A stretch of DNA of 64,000 nucleotides, taken from assembly GCF_002139875.1 (NCBI RefSeq), contig NZ_CP018793.1, positions 1,116,001-1,180,000 on the forward strand, given 5' to 3'. The number at the start of each line of letters is the position of its first letter. The first letter of the stretch is position 1. The DNA comes from Campylobacter vicugnae (GTDB taxonomy: Bacteria > Campylobacterota > Campylobacteria > Campylobacterales > Campylobacteraceae). The notes beneath the pieces are model-generated. The model made no database searches. It saw nothing but the letters and a program-made list of their open reading frames with translations, and was not told the DNA's origin. Shown piece by piece: positions 8,696-17,952 of this stretch. The position numbers and the translations under genes were made by a program.

Positions 8696-10069
8696 ATGCT
8701 AAAAGCTATATATATATTCAAAAACGATTATGAAAATAGCGAATTTAGAGCTAAGCTAAATTCCAAATTTGCCCAAAGTGTTACATTTTTACCCATTAGT
8801 TTTGATAATCAAGATAATTTTAGAGTTTTTAACCCTGATGAGGCTATAAATTTATTACAAAATGGAAAAGAAAATGAGCTAATCAAAGCCGTAATGGCTA
8901 AATTTGATAGCATAAAAGCTGAGTTTATAATAGTTGTAGGCTCTGGCGATGAACTTCTTGATAGCGTGTTAGCTCGCAATTTAAATGCACCATTTTTACT
9001 TAGTAAGCAAAATGCTCATAAAGCAAAACTACTAGGATTTAAATCTATTTGCGATATAGATGAGATTAGCAATCTACAAAGCAACTATATAACTCCTCTT
9101 AAATTTGAAACCCTTTTATACCAAAAAGCAGCCCAAAAACCAAAAAGAGTAGTCTTGCCTGAGAGCGATGATGATAGAATTCTTAAAGCCTGTGATATAC
9201 TACTTAGAAGCAATGCAGTTGGTATTACCTTGCTTGGAGATAAAGGTCAAATCAGCCAAAGAGCCAATGAATTGGGATTAAATTTAGATAAAGCAGATAT
9301 TATAAATCCAGCTACAAGCGATCTTATAGATGAGTTTGCTACTACTCTTTATGAACTTAGAAAGAGTAAAGGTATGGAGCTAGCTCAAGCAAAAGAGCTA
9401 ATTAAAGATAGAACATATTTTGGCACAATGCTAGTATATAAAGGCTTAGCTAATGCTATGGTAAGTGGAGCTAGCACAACCACAGCCCAAACTATCCGCC
9501 CAGCACTTCAATTTGTCAAGACAAAACCAGGAGTTACTAGCGTTAGCGGCAGCTTTATTATGTGTGCTAATGGTCAAATTCACTTCTATGCAGATTGTGC
9601 TATTATGCCAAATCCTACACCAAAAGATCTAGCCGGTGCTGCTATTGCCACTGCTGCTACAGCTCGTGAGTTTGGCTTTGAGCCTAAAGTTGCTATGCTA
9701 AGCTACTCTACTGGAGATAGCGGAAGTGGCCCAAGCGTTGATGCTATTATAGAGGCTACTAAAATCTTAAAAGAGTTAGACCCAAGCCTAGATGTAGAAG
9801 GGCCAATCCAGTTTGACGCTGCCATAGATCCAGTAGTAGCAGCCAAAAAACTACCAAATTCAAAAGTTGCTGGAAATGCAAATGTATTTATATTTCCAGA
9901 TCTAAATTGTGGAAATATCTGCTATAAAGCAGTTCAAAGAACAGCAAACGCTCTAGCTATCGGTCCAATATTGCAAGGATTAAATAAGCCAATTAACGAT
10001 CTAAGTCGTGGTTGTTTAGTTGAAGATATTGTAAATACTGTATTAATTAGCGCAATTCAAGGAGAATAA
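8696..10069 (+). CDS. pta: Phosphate acetyltransferase
   Basis: 457 aa. The C-terminal ~330 residues are a full PTA_PTB catalytic domain (KRVVLPESDDDRILKACD near 142, GASTTTAQTIRPAL near 258, YSTGDSGSGPSVD near 338). The N-terminal ~130 residues are a shortened DRTGG/regulatory-type region. It interconverts acetyl-CoA + Pi and acetyl phosphate + CoA. The stop is followed immediately by the ackA ATG, so the acetate pathway is one transcript. The promoter should lie in the 71-bp gap shared with flgH. Confidence 0.95.
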   Translation: MLKAIYIFKNDYENSEFRAKLNSKFAQSVTFLPISFDNQDNFRVFNPDEAINLLQNGKENELIKAVMAKFDSIKAEFIIVVGSGDELLDSVLARNLNAPFLLSKQNAHKAKLLGFKSICDIDEISNLQSNYITPLKFETLLYQKAAQKPKRVVLPESDDDRILKACDILLRSNAVGITLLGDKGQISQRANELGLNLDKADIINPATSDLIDEFATTLYELRKSKGMELAQAKELIKDRTYFGTMLVYKGLANAMVSGASTTTAQTIRPALQFVKTKPGVTSVSGSFIMCANGQIHFYADCAIMPNPTPKDLAGAAIATAATAREFGFEPKVAMLSYSTGDSGSGPSVDAIIEATKILKELDPSLDVEGPIQFDAAIDPVVAAKKLPNSKVAGNANVFIFPDLNCGNICYKAVQRTANALAIGPILQGLNKPINDLSRGCLVEDIVNTVLISAIQGE

Positions 10070-11275
10070 ATGAAAATTTTAGTTATTAACTCTGGTAGTA
10101 GCTCTATCAAATTTAAACTCTACGATATGCGCAATGAGAGCGTAATGTGTAAAGGATTAATAGAACAAATAGGCTCAGACAACTCATTTGCCAAAATCTC
10201 AACTGCTCACGGAAGTATCAAAGAGATATCTAGACCTATAACTAACCACGCTCAAGGTATAGATATTATGAATGAGTTGTTATTTAATTCTGGAGTAGTA
10301 AATAGCCTAGATGAGATTGATGGCGTAGGCCACAGAGTAGTTCAAGGTGCTGATATATTCACAGATGCAGTACTAATAGATGAAAGCGTAATGCAAAAGA
10401 TAGAAGAGCTAATTCCACTTGCTCCACTTCACAATCCAGCTCACTTAGCAGGTATGAAAGAGACGCTAAAAGTTCGCCCAGATATTCCAAATATAGCTGT
10501 GTTTGATACGGTATTTCACCAAACAATGCCAAAAAGCTCTTATATGTATGCTCTACCACTTGAATTTTACGAAAAATACAAAATACGCAAATATGGCTTT
10601 CACGGCACATCTCATCAGTTTGTTTCTAAAGCTGGAGCTAAGATTTTAGGCATTGATTATGATAAATTTAGCTGTATTACTCTACACCTTGGCAACGGTG
10701 CTAGCATAGCAGCTATTAAAGATGGCAAATGTATTGATACTACAATGGGGCTAACTCCGCTTGAGGGTCTTATGATGGGGACACGCTGTGGCAGCATTGA
10801 TCCAGCTATTATGCCATTTTTGATGAAAAATGCAAATTTGAGTGGCGAAGAAGTAGATAATATTATGAATAAAAAATCTGGCCTTCTAGCTATTGGCGGT
10901 AGCAACGATATGCGTGTAATAGAACAAAAGATGGATGAAGGCGATGAAAATGCTAAGCTTGCATTTGATATGTTTGTTTTAAAAGTTAAAAAATATATCG
11001 GTTCATATATTGCAATTTTAGGCAAAATAGATGCTATCATATTTACTGCTGGAATTGGCGAAAATGATTCTAGAATCAGAGAAGCTATATGCGATGGACT
11101 AGAGATTTTTGGTATTAAGTTAGATAAAGTAAAAAATAAAGAATCCAAAGATGAACCACGCAGAATCGGTCAGCCTGATACTTTAGTTCGTATTATCATC
11201 GTTCCTACAGATGAAGAACTAGCCATTGCTAAAGATACAGTAAGAATTATAAATAACATAAAAGGCTCTAAATGA
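10070..11275 (+). CDS. ackA: Acetate kinase
   Basis: 401 aa, full length. It begins MKILVINSGSSSIKFKLYD, the ASKHA phosphate-1 motif of acetate kinase. KYGFHGTSHQFVS (active-site His), GNGASIAA and TAGIGEND are all present. The enzyme makes ATP + acetate from acetyl phosphate + ADP. It starts directly after the pta stop with an SD (aaggag) inside pta, and its last four bases overlap the start of the DUF2920 gene, so that protein may be coupled to it. Confidence 0.97.
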   Translation: MKILVINSGSSSIKFKLYDMRNESVMCKGLIEQIGSDNSFAKISTAHGSIKEISRPITNHAQGIDIMNELLFNSGVVNSLDEIDGVGHRVVQGADIFTDAVLIDESVMQKIEELIPLAPLHNPAHLAGMKETLKVRPDIPNIAVFDTVFHQTMPKSSYMYALPLEFYEKYKIRKYGFHGTSHQFVSKAGAKILGIDYDKFSCITLHLGNGASIAAIKDGKCIDTTMGLTPLEGLMMGTRCGSIDPAIMPFLMKNANLSGEEVDNIMNKKSGLLAIGGSNDMRVIEQKMDEGDENAKLAFDMFVLKVKKYIGSYIAILGKIDAIIFTAGIGENDSRIREAICDGLEIFGIKLDKVKNKESKDEPRRIGQPDTLVRIIIVPTDEELAIAKDTVRIINNIKGSK

Positions 11276-12570
11276 TACAAACCAAAAGCTATCAAATAGA
11301 TGGCATAAACGATGCTGAGCTAGATATCAAAAGAGACTCAAAACTTGAATTTAAACTCACCTATGATAACGCCAAAGAGATTAGATCTATTATTACTGTA
11401 ATTCCAGGTCTTGGCGAAGATGGCGATGCTTATTACAGAAGCAAGCTAGCCCAAAGCATAGCAAGAGATATGGACGCAGCTGTAATTACTGTAAATTATT
11501 TTGGTGTCAAAAGCAATCCACCAGCGGCAAAATTTAGCATTGATGAGATAGATGAATTAATATTAAAAACAGTAGCTGATAGTATAGGTAACCCAATTCC
11601 AGATGATATAAAACTAACCAAGATGGACTCAGATGAAATTTGGAATTATATTAATGAACATCTATTTAACTTTATAGGTATGCAAAAGATTACTGGCAAA
11701 CTAAGATTAGATTTTAAACTCCCAATTCATATGACTCTAGCTCCACCAAATGGAGAGTATCAAAATTTTGGTCTAATGGCTGCTCTTGATGTGATCAACT
11801 CTGTTTTATATATCAAAAACAATCCACCATTTAAAGTATCTCCAAGTTGTAAAAATGGGGGGGGGCTTGCTACGATCTATGTAGGCTCTAGCCATGGTGG
11901 ATATATAGCTAATCTCTGTGCTAAATTTGCCCCATGGGCAGTAGATGCAATACTAGATAACTGCGGCTGGAACCTAAGCACTCAAATCTTTGATAAGCAA
12001 GATTACCAACAAGGAACATTCCGTACTATTGGATTTGGTAAAGAGATTGACTTTACTAAATATAGGCGAGATAGTAGAGATAATGAAAACTTTCATCTAT
12101 GTGTCTCAGATAAGACCTACTGGACATCAAACTCACAAAGCCCAAACTATTTTAGTCGCTCTAGATATGAGATTAGAGATGTCAATGAACCTAATCATCT
12201 AAAAGTACTTAGCAACTATCCAAAACCGATTTTTAAATGCTATCATGTAAAAGGTGATAGCGTAGCGCCAATTGATGAAAAGATTAAATTTTATGAGCAA
12301 TTACAAGCCAATGGCTTTGATGCTACTCTTGATATCGTAAGCGATAAATCAAGAATCGATGGTAAATTTATCAAAGACCTAAACCACGGAATGGGTATGA
12401 GTATGAAGCTATTAGTGGCAAATAATTATGAGTGGCTAATGGATAAAATAGCTCAAAATAAAAAGCTTAAGCATGAGCCAAATATTAAATTTAAAACCAG
12501 CCAATATCTATATGAATTTAACGAACAAAATAATCAAGTAAGCCTAAAATGTAGCAAAATCACGCAGTAA
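11272..12570 (+). CDS. DUF2920 family protein (617-family, phase-variable), alpha/beta-hydrolase-like
   Basis: 432 aa. The central GSSHGGYIANLCAKFAP segment is a GxSxGG nucleophile elbow as in alpha/beta hydrolases, and the C-terminal HGM may carry the histidine. This matches the DUF2920 (617) family that occurs in several copies in Campylobacter and is often switched by G tracts. Here a G9 tract (11857-11865) encodes NGGGLA within the ORF. In this sequence the frame runs through to 12570, so the gene is ON; one G more or less would end translation about halfway. Biochemical function is unknown. The start overlaps the ackA stop (ATGA). Confidence 0.8.
   Translation: MIQTKSYQIDGINDAELDIKRDSKLEFKLTYDNAKEIRSIITVIPGLGEDGDAYYRSKLAQSIARDMDAAVITVNYFGVKSNPPAAKFSIDEIDELILKTVADSIGNPIPDDIKLTKMDSDEIWNYINEHLFNFIGMQKITGKLRLDFKLPIHMTLAPPNGEYQNFGLMAALDVINSVLYIKNNPPFKVSPSCKNGGGLATIYVGSSHGGYIANLCAKFAPWAVDAILDNCGWNLSTQIFDKQDYQQGTFRTIGFGKEIDFTKYRRDSRDNENFHLCVSDKTYWTSNSQSPNYFSRSRYEIRDVNEPNHLKVLSNYPKPIFKCYHVKGDSVAPIDEKIKFYEQLQANGFDATLDIVSDKSRIDGKFIKDLNHGMGMSMKLLVANNYEWLMDKIAQNKKLKHEPNIKFKTSQYLYEFNEQNNQVSLKCSKITQ
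11857..11865 (+). repeat. Poly-G tract (G9) inside the DUF2920 gene
   Basis: Nine consecutive G interrupt an otherwise AT-rich coding sequence just before the GSSHGG motif. Slipped-strand changes of such tracts are the standard phase-variation switch in Campylobacter. The tract is within the coding region, so a length change gives a truncated protein without the nucleophile elbow. Confidence 0.85.
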
Positions 12571-12636
12571 TTGCAAAACAAAAAATTTTAAATATTTAAA
12601 TTTGCTTAAAATCAAACTTAGTATTTTGCAAATTGT

Positions 12637-12701
12637 GCTTTTGCTTGGCAATTTAGCAAAGCAAAAGCTAAAGGCTTTTTAGCTATTCTTGAAGGGATAG
12701 C
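12637..12701 (+). other. Leader with three consecutive hairpins before the 31-aa peptide gene
   Basis: Three inverted repeats follow one another: GCTTTTGCTT/AAGCAAAAGC (12637-12668), AGCTAAA/TTTAGCT (12666-12684) and GCTATTC/GGGATAGC (12682-12701). Neighbouring arms overlap, so alternative foldings compete. The first two could also end the pta-ackA-DUF2920 transcript, but no clean T-run follows the first. The only genes around are DUF2920 upstream and the small ORF downstream. Confidence 0.5.
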
Positions 12702-12726
12702 AATATATAGCAAAAAGGAGTAAATA

Positions 12727-12822
12727 ATGAACGGACTTGATTATATCTTAATCGCAGGTGCTTTCATTTTGGTTTATTTAAGCATTAAAGCATATCAAAT
12801 TTTCAAAAAATCACAACGCTAA
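12727..12822 (+). CDS. Small single-pass membrane peptide (31 aa), possible type I toxin-like
   Basis: ATG at 12727 follows a strong SD (AAAAAGGAG, 12712-12720) at 6 nt. The 31-residue product has a short polar start (MNGLDY), one hydrophobic span of ~18 residues (ILIAGAFILVYLSI) and a basic tail (KAYQIFKKSQR). It lies alone in a 370-bp gap, preceded by three hairpins and followed by a long inverted repeat. A perfect TATAAT on the opposite strand lies inside codons 5-7. This layout matches the two clearer units at 20.1 and 38.2 kb. No family is recognised; a structural or signalling membrane peptide is an alternative. Confidence 0.6.
   Translation: MNGLDYILIAGAFILVYLSIKAYQIFKKSQR
12740..12745 (-). 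promoter_or_regulatory. Antisense -10 box inside the 31-aa peptide gene
   Basis: The minus strand reads AAGATATAATCAAG, a perfect TATAAT. A transcript starting ~7 nt further (about 12733) would run through the start codon, the SD (as ACTCCTTTTT) and the leader hairpins. Campylobacter sigma70 promoters need little more than a good -10 box. Confidence 0.4.
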
Positions 12823-12878
12823 GCTAATTCAAATATATCGCTTTTAAAATAAATTTAAAAGGTGATATAAAAGCTTAG
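12819..12878. terminator. Long inverted repeat after the 31-aa peptide gene
   Basis: CTAAGCT (12819-12825) pairs with AGCTTAG (12872-12878). Inside it, TATATCGC + TTTTAAA pair with TTTAAAA + GTGATATA. The hairpin begins at the stop codon of the peptide gene. No long T-run follows, so it may act as a 3' stability element as much as a terminator; uvrB also ends nearby on the other strand. Confidence 0.45.
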
Positions 12879-12939
12879 TTCAAAATCACCACTTTAACAT
12901 CATAAAATATTTTATACAGCATATAGCAAAGCAGCGATA

Positions 12940-14916
12940 TTAAATTTGTCTTAGCTTAGCAATCTCATCACGAAGAGTAGCTGCCTTTTCAAACTCAAGA
13001 TTTTTAGCCGCTTCTAGCATCATAGCCCTTAGCTCTTTTACCATCTTAGCGCGCTCATTAGCTGGCATTTTTTCAAGTTTTTTAGCTTTGGTGTATAGTG
13101 CTGGAGCCTCCTCTTCTTTTAGGCTATCTTCTATGTTTCTGCTAGCACTTTTTGGGATTATTCCATTTGCTTTATTATACTCATCTTGATACTTACGGCG
13201 AGCCGTTGTAATATCTATGGCTTGTTGCATTGAGTTAGTTATTTTATTAGCAAATAGTATAACTTTACCATTTACATTTCTAGCTGCACGCCCCATAGTT
13301 TGAATAAGACTAGTTTTAGAACGCAAAAACCCCTCCTTATCTGCGTCCATTACTGCCACTAGACTCACCTCAGGTAAATCTAGCCCCTCACGAAGCAAAT
13401 TTATCCCAACTAAAATATCATAATCCCCGCGCCTTAGGCCGCGTATTAGCTCATTTCGCTCCACAGCATCAATATCAGAGTGCATATATTTAATTTTTAA
13501 TCCTAGTTCTAGATAGTATCTTGTTAATTCTTCAGCCATCTTTTTAGTTAAAGTAGTTATTAGCACTCTCTCGCCTCGCTCTATTACAGCTTTTGCTCTA
13601 TCATAAAGAACTTCAACTTGATTATCACTACTTATCACCTCTATCTCAGGGTCTAAAAGCCCAGTTGGGCGTAAAATTTGCTCATATATATGATTGTTTG
13701 CTAGCTGAATTTCATACTCATTTGGAGTAGCAGATACAAATAGAAATTTCCCCTTTTTAGCTATAAACTCATCAAATTTAAGCGGTCTATTATCTAACGC
13801 ACTAGGCAATCTAAATCCATACTCTACTAAGATCTCTTTTCTACTTCTATCACCTGCATACATTCCACGAAACTGTGGCAAACTCACATGACTCTCATCA
13901 ACTATAATTAGATAATCCTGCCCACTCATCTCAAAATAATCAAACATCGAGTATGGCGTTTCTCCTGGCTTTTGACCTGTTAGATATCTTGCATAATTCT
14001 CCACGCCCTTTGTACTTCCAGTGGTAGCTAGCATTTCTAGATCAAATTCCACCCTTTGTTTTAGCCTTTGATACTCTACTAATCTTCCTTGACTCTCATA
14101 AAATTTAAGCCTATCTTCTAATTCAGCCTCAATTCCCTTTATCGCCTCTTTAAGTCTATTTTCGCCCACTACAAACTGACTTGTTGCATATAGTATAAAG
14201 CGATTTAAATTTTTAGTTTTTTTATTCTCTAGTGCGTTAAAGTGATAAATTTCTTCTATCTCATCACCAAAAAACTCAAGCCTTATCGCCTCATCATTAA
14301 AGTAAGCCGGATAGATATCTATCACATCTCCATTAACTCTAAAATCAGCCCTATCAAAGTAGCTATCATTTCTTTTATACCCCATATCAACTAGCTTTAA
14401 AAGTAGCTCTTTTTGGCTAATTTGCATACCACGCTCTAAAGTAATAATCATACCCTTATACTCAGCTGGATTACCTAGACCATAATTTGCTGATACACTA
14501 GCTATCACGATAGTATCATCGTGTTCAAGCAAATTTGCCGTAGCTGAGAGCCTTAGGCGCTCTAATTCATCATTTATAGCGCTATCTTTTTCTATAAATA
14601 AATCTTGTCTTGGGATATATGCCTCAGGCTGATAATAATCATAATAGCTAATAAAATACTCCACATGATTATTAGGAAAAAATCCTTTAAATTCACTATA
14701 TAATTGCGCTGCTAAAGATTTATTGTGTGTCATTATTAGCGTTGGGATATTTAACTGCTTTATTACATTTGCCATAGTAAAAGTTTTACCACTACCTGTA
14801 ACCCCCAAAAGAACGCTATATTTTGCTCCATTATTAAAAGCATTTACAATATTATCAATAGCATTTTGCTGATCTTTGCTTGGTGTAAATTTACTATTTA
14901 AATCGAATTTGTCCAT
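12940..14916 (-). CDS. uvrB: Excinuclease ABC subunit B
   Basis: 658 aa, full length. Walker [11 protein letters not shown] near residue 40, the beta-hairpin [12 protein letters not shown] near 93-104, helicase motifs including DESHVSLPQ and QTMGRAARN, and the C-terminal UVR motif ([18 protein letters not shown]) are all present. UvrB receives damaged DNA from UvrA and recruits UvrC in nucleotide excision repair. The gene is monocistronic here and divergent from the 77-aa gene at 15078. Confidence 0.97.
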   Translation of the reverse strand: MDKFDLNSKFTPSKDQQNAIDNIVNAFNNGAKYSVLLGVTGSGKTFTMANVIKQLNIPTLIMTHNKSLAAQLYSEFKGFFPNNHVEYFISYYDYYQPEAYIPRQDLFIEKDSAINDELERLRLSATANLLEHDDTIVIASVSANYGLGNPAEYKGMIITLERGMQISQKELLLKLVDMGYKRNDSYFDRADFRVNGDVIDIYPAYFNDEAIRLEFFGDEIEEIYHFNALENKKTKNLNRFILYATSQFVVGENRLKEAIKGIEAELEDRLKFYESQGRLVEYQRLKQRVEFDLEMLATTGSTKGVENYARYLTGQKPGETPYSMFDYFEMSGQDYLIIVDESHVSLPQFRGMYAGDRSRKEILVEYGFRLPSALDNRPLKFDEFIAKKGKFLFVSATPNEYEIQLANNHIYEQILRPTGLLDPEIEVISSDNQVEVLYDRAKAVIERGERVLITTLTKKMAEELTRYYLELGLKIKYMHSDIDAVERNELIRGLRRGDYDILVGINLLREGLDLPEVSLVAVMDADKEGFLRSKTSLIQTMGRAARNVNGKVILFANKITNSMQQAIDITTARRKYQDEYNKANGIIPKSASRNIEDSLKEEEAPALYTKAKKLEKMPANERAKMVKELRAMMLEAAKNLEFEKAATLRDEIAKLRQI

Positions 14917-15077
14917 ATTATTGCCTTAATTTTTGGTGATTTTACCATTTTTTATTTAATCAAAATTTTAAATCAATCACACCAAAAAAAGCTATAAACC
15001 AGCCCCAAATTTAGGCCATATTTATAATAAATATGATAAAATTACCCTAATTAATCACCACAAAATAAGGATATGTA

Positions 15078-15311
15078 ATGTTTGAAAATGAAAAGGTATT
15101 AAATACCCTAGCTTCAAAAGTCACTGAGCTAATGCTAAAATATGAAGAAGTATGCGAAGCTAATGAAGCATTAAGAAATGAATTAATCAGCGTAAAAGCA
15201 CAAAATGAAGCTAAATCAAATCAGATAATGAGGCTTGAAGAGGAGCTTAAAAATCAAGACCTAGCAAGCGATGATCTATTAAAACAAGTTGAGGCTGTGC
15301 TTGGTCGATGA
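15078..15311 (+). CDS. Small coiled-coil protein (ZapB-like in form)
   Basis: 77 aa, no signal peptide or membrane span. Nearly the whole chain is a predicted coiled coil: hydrophobic residues at heptad spacing in VTELMLKYEEVCEANEALRN, then NEAKSNQIMRLEEELKN. The size and shape recall ZapB, the coiled-coil partner of ZapA at the FtsZ ring, but I see no sequence signature proving it. An SD (ATAAGGAT) precedes the ATG. The stop overlaps the next start (ATGA). It is the first gene of a four-gene operon ending in priA. Confidence 0.65.
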   Translation: MFENEKVLNTLASKVTELMLKYEEVCEANEALRNELISVKAQNEAKSNQIMRLEEELKNQDLASDDLLKQVEAVLGR

Positions 15312-15547
15312 GACAAATCACTTTAACTATAGGATCCAAAGATTTTAATATCACACTTGATGATGATTTTGCTGACTATTTTGAAGCTGATATCAAAAAG
15401 CTTTTAGATGACAAGCATCAGATTGCTCCTAAGGATCTACTTATAGCTTTTGTTAAAAAATGCCATGAAAACTATGAACAAAAAAGCGAACTCAATTCAC
15501 TTCTTGGCAATATAGACAAAGCTCTTACTCATGATAAAAGCATTTAG
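15308..15547 (+). CDS. Small cytoplasmic protein, unknown (ZapA-like N-terminus)
   Basis: 79 aa, soluble and acidic. The N-terminus (MRQITLTIGSKDFNITLDDD) has the beta-hairpin character of ZapA-type proteins. The rest is helical (FEADIKKLLDDKHQIAPKDLL) and ends in a charged segment. It overlaps the coiled-coil gene by 4 bases and the pseudopilin gene by 17, so the stoichiometry is probably coupled. A ZapA role is only a hypothesis from form and pairing with the upstream ZapB-like protein. Confidence 0.6.
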   Translation: MRQITLTIGSKDFNITLDDDFADYFEADIKKLLDDKHQIAPKDLLIAFVKKCHENYEQKSELNSLLGNIDKALTHDKSI

Positions 15548-15890
15548 TTTAATAGAACTAGCATTTGTCATTATAATCCTTGGCGTTTTGCTATCTATAG
15601 CAGTGCCAAGGGTATTTTTTAGTAAAAATGAAGCAGATATTCTAAAAATCAAAACCGACTTAGCTACAATCCAAGCAAATATTTTACATCAAAAAACAGC
15701 CCTACTCCTAAGCGCTAAAATACAAGAACCAACACTAAATACTCAAATTCTACACTCAATAAATCTATCTAAGTGGAGCGTAGATGCAAATACCTTAATC
15801 TATAATGAAGAAGTGAAATTTAGCTATGATAATAACGCTACTATAAAATGCCTATCACCACAAAATATATGCGATAAGCTTAAACTATGA
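15531..15890 (+). CDS. Type II secretion/pilin-like pseudopilin
   Basis: 119 aa. The N-terminus MIKAFSLIELAFVIIILGVL has a very short leader followed by F-S-L-I-E, the prepilin peptidase site (cleavage before Phe, Glu at +5), and the conserved hydrophobic helix. The C-terminal part is a short globular domain with two cysteines (CLSPQNICDKL) that may form a disulphide. In Campylobacter such pseudopilins serve the Cts DNA-uptake system, so a competence role is plausible. The start lies inside the previous gene and the stop overlaps the priA start (ATGA). Confidence 0.8.
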   Translation: MIKAFSLIELAFVIIILGVLLSIAVPRVFFSKNEADILKIKTDLATIQANILHQKTALLLSAKIQEPTLNTQILHSINLSKWSVDANTLIYNEEVKFSYDNNATIKCLSPQNICDKLKL

Positions 15891-17719
15891 ACTACTATCT
15901 AATCGCCATAATAGGCGCAAATCTACAACCCCTAATATATCAGAGCCAAACAGAGCTAAAAGAGTATGAAATCATCAAAGTATCACTACGCAATAAAATC
16001 CAAAATGGCGTTATATTGCACAAAACTACTAAGCCAAATTTCAAAACCTCTACTATAATAGATAGATTAAATTTAAGCTTTAGCAAATATCAAATCACTT
16101 TAGCTAAGTTTATTAGCCATTATTATACCTGTGAAATTGGCGTCGCTTTTGGGCTTTTTGAACCTTTTAGCAAATACCAAAGTGTAGATTGTAGCTTTAT
16201 AAAATCACCAAATTTAAGCCCTCTACAACAACAAGCAGCCGAATTTACTAAACAAAATTTAATTAGTCTAATCTTTGGCGATACAGGAAGTGGCAAGAGC
16301 GAAATCTATATCAGCCAGATACAAGAGTGTTTAAACAAAGGCAAACAAGCTCTATTTTTAATGCCTGAAATATCGCTAACCCCACAAATGCAAGCTAGGC
16401 TTGAGGTCTATTTTGGACAAAGTATAGGCGTATGGCACTCCAAAATCTCACCTAAAAATAAAAAATCACTACTATCTGATTTTAGCTCAGGCAAGATAAA
16501 ATTAATCGCTGGAGCGCGTTCAGCTCTATTTTTGCCTTTTAGCAATTTAGGTCTAATCATAGTAGATGAAGAGCATGATGATAGTTATAAAAATAGCAGC
16601 GATCCATATTACAATACCAAAGACCTAGCCATCTATATTGCCAACAAACTAAATATCAAATGCATTTTAGGAAGCGCCACCCCAAGTCTAAATAGCTATG
16701 TCAAATTCCCGCACTTTCGCCTAAAAGGTCGCTACTACAACTCTCAAAAAGAGTATATATATGATTATAGCCCAACAGGATTAAACAGCCTACTATTAAA
16801 ACAGATATCCATAGCTCTTGAAGCTAAAAAGCAGATTATAATATTCTTGCCTACTAGAGCCAATTTTAAATTCCTAATATGTCAATCTTGCTTTGAAAGC
16901 CTACAATGCCCATACTGCTCAATATCTCTAAGCCTACATAAAAAGCACAAAACATTAAAATGCCACTATTGTGGATTTACTTGTGCTATACCAAATCTAT
17001 GCCCAAGTTGCAATAGCCATATGCTAGAATCACGCAAAATAGGAACCAGCGAGCTTGTAGAGCAGATTAAACAATACTTTCCCCTAGCAAGAGTAGCTAA
17101 ATTCGATAGAGATGAGATCACTACACAAAAGAAGCTTACCACCTTACTTAAAAACTTTAATGATTATAAAATAGATATAATAGTAGGAACTCAAATGCTA
17201 AGCAAAGGCCACGACTATCACAATGTCAGCCTAGCTATCATCATGGGACTAGATGGCCATCTGGAATATAGCGACTACCAAGCAAGAAGTAAAAGCCTAG
17301 CTCTAGCAATGCAAGTAGCTGGCAGAGCCGGCAGAGCTAGTTATGGAAAGGTAATAATCCAAGGGTTAAAATGCGATTTTTTTGCTGAATATATGGATAA
17401 ATTTGATAAATTTATCGCCGATGAATTAAGCATAAGAGAAGGATTATATCCACCTTATACAAGACTACTTCGTATTAAAATAGAAGATAAAAACGACACC
17501 AAAGCCAACCATAAAATGAATGAAATTTTAAATCAATTATCTAAAATTAAAGATATAGAGATAATAGGTCATGGAAAATGCATAATCGAGATGATAGCAT
17601 CAAAATACAGATATCAGATATTACTACGCTCACTTACTCACACTCCGCTATTACAAGCCAGTCAAATTGCTAGGGCTTATGGAGCCTTACCTGATATCGA
17701 CCCAATAAGCTTTAGCTAA
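15887..17719 (+). CDS. priA: Primosomal protein N' (replication restart helicase PriA)
   Basis: 610 aa, shorter than E. coli PriA but normal for Campylobacter. It has Walker A GDTGSGKSEIY near residue 130, the DEEH box (VDEEHDDSYKN), and the zinc-binding cysteine cluster of four CxxC pairs between ~330 and 370 (CQSC, CPYC, CHYC, CPSC). Helicase motifs GTQMLSKGHD and QVAGRAGRA follow. PriA rebuilds replication forks after collapse. It is the last gene of the four-gene operon. Confidence 0.95.
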   Translation: MNYYLIAIIGANLQPLIYQSQTELKEYEIIKVSLRNKIQNGVILHKTTKPNFKTSTIIDRLNLSFSKYQITLAKFISHYYTCEIGVAFGLFEPFSKYQSVDCSFIKSPNLSPLQQQAAEFTKQNLISLIFGDTGSGKSEIYISQIQECLNKGKQALFLMPEISLTPQMQARLEVYFGQSIGVWHSKISPKNKKSLLSDFSSGKIKLIAGARSALFLPFSNLGLIIVDEEHDDSYKNSSDPYYNTKDLAIYIANKLNIKCILGSATPSLNSYVKFPHFRLKGRYYNSQKEYIYDYSPTGLNSLLLKQISIALEAKKQIIIFLPTRANFKFLICQSCFESLQCPYCSISLSLHKKHKTLKCHYCGFTCAIPNLCPSCNSHMLESRKIGTSELVEQIKQYFPLARVAKFDRDEITTQKKLTTLLKNFNDYKIDIIVGTQMLSKGHDYHNVSLAIIMGLDGHLEYSDYQARSKSLALAMQVAGRAGRASYGKVIIQGLKCDFFAEYMDKFDKFIADELSIREGLYPPYTRLLRIKIEDKNDTKANHKMNEILNQLSKIKDIEIIGHGKCIIEMIASKYRYQILLRSLTHTPLLQASQIARAYGALPDIDPISFS

Positions 17720-17917
17720 ATTTAGATTAAGCAATTAAAATAAATTATTATAATTAATTGTGATAATTCAAACACTATAAAAACAAGATTTATAGTTATA
17801 ATAATCTTTAGTAATTATTTAATATATCATAATAAAAAGTACAATAACAAAGCAATCCCTAAGGATTTTGGAATTTAAATTTAAATTCCCAATAATAAAC
17901 AAGATAAAATATTTAAC
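17720..17917. other. AT-rich intergenic region between priA and flaA
   Basis: About 200 bp with no ORF. It contains the perfect palindrome GGAATTTAAATTTAAATTCC (17870-17889) and a weaker repeat ACTATAAA...TTTATAGT near 17775-17800. Either could end the priA transcript. I see nothing else. Confidence 0.5.
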
Positions 17918-17947
17918 CCCAAAGAGACTAGATTTAGTCTCTTTGGG
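17918..17947 (-). terminator. flaA terminator
   Basis: A 13-bp perfect stem (CCCAAAGAGACTA, 17918-17930, with TAGTCTCTTTGGG, 17935-17947) and a 4-nt loop lie 5 bases after the flaA stop. On the minus strand an AT-rich TTAAATATTTTAT tail follows. Confidence 0.85.
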
Positions 17948-17952
17948 TTAAA

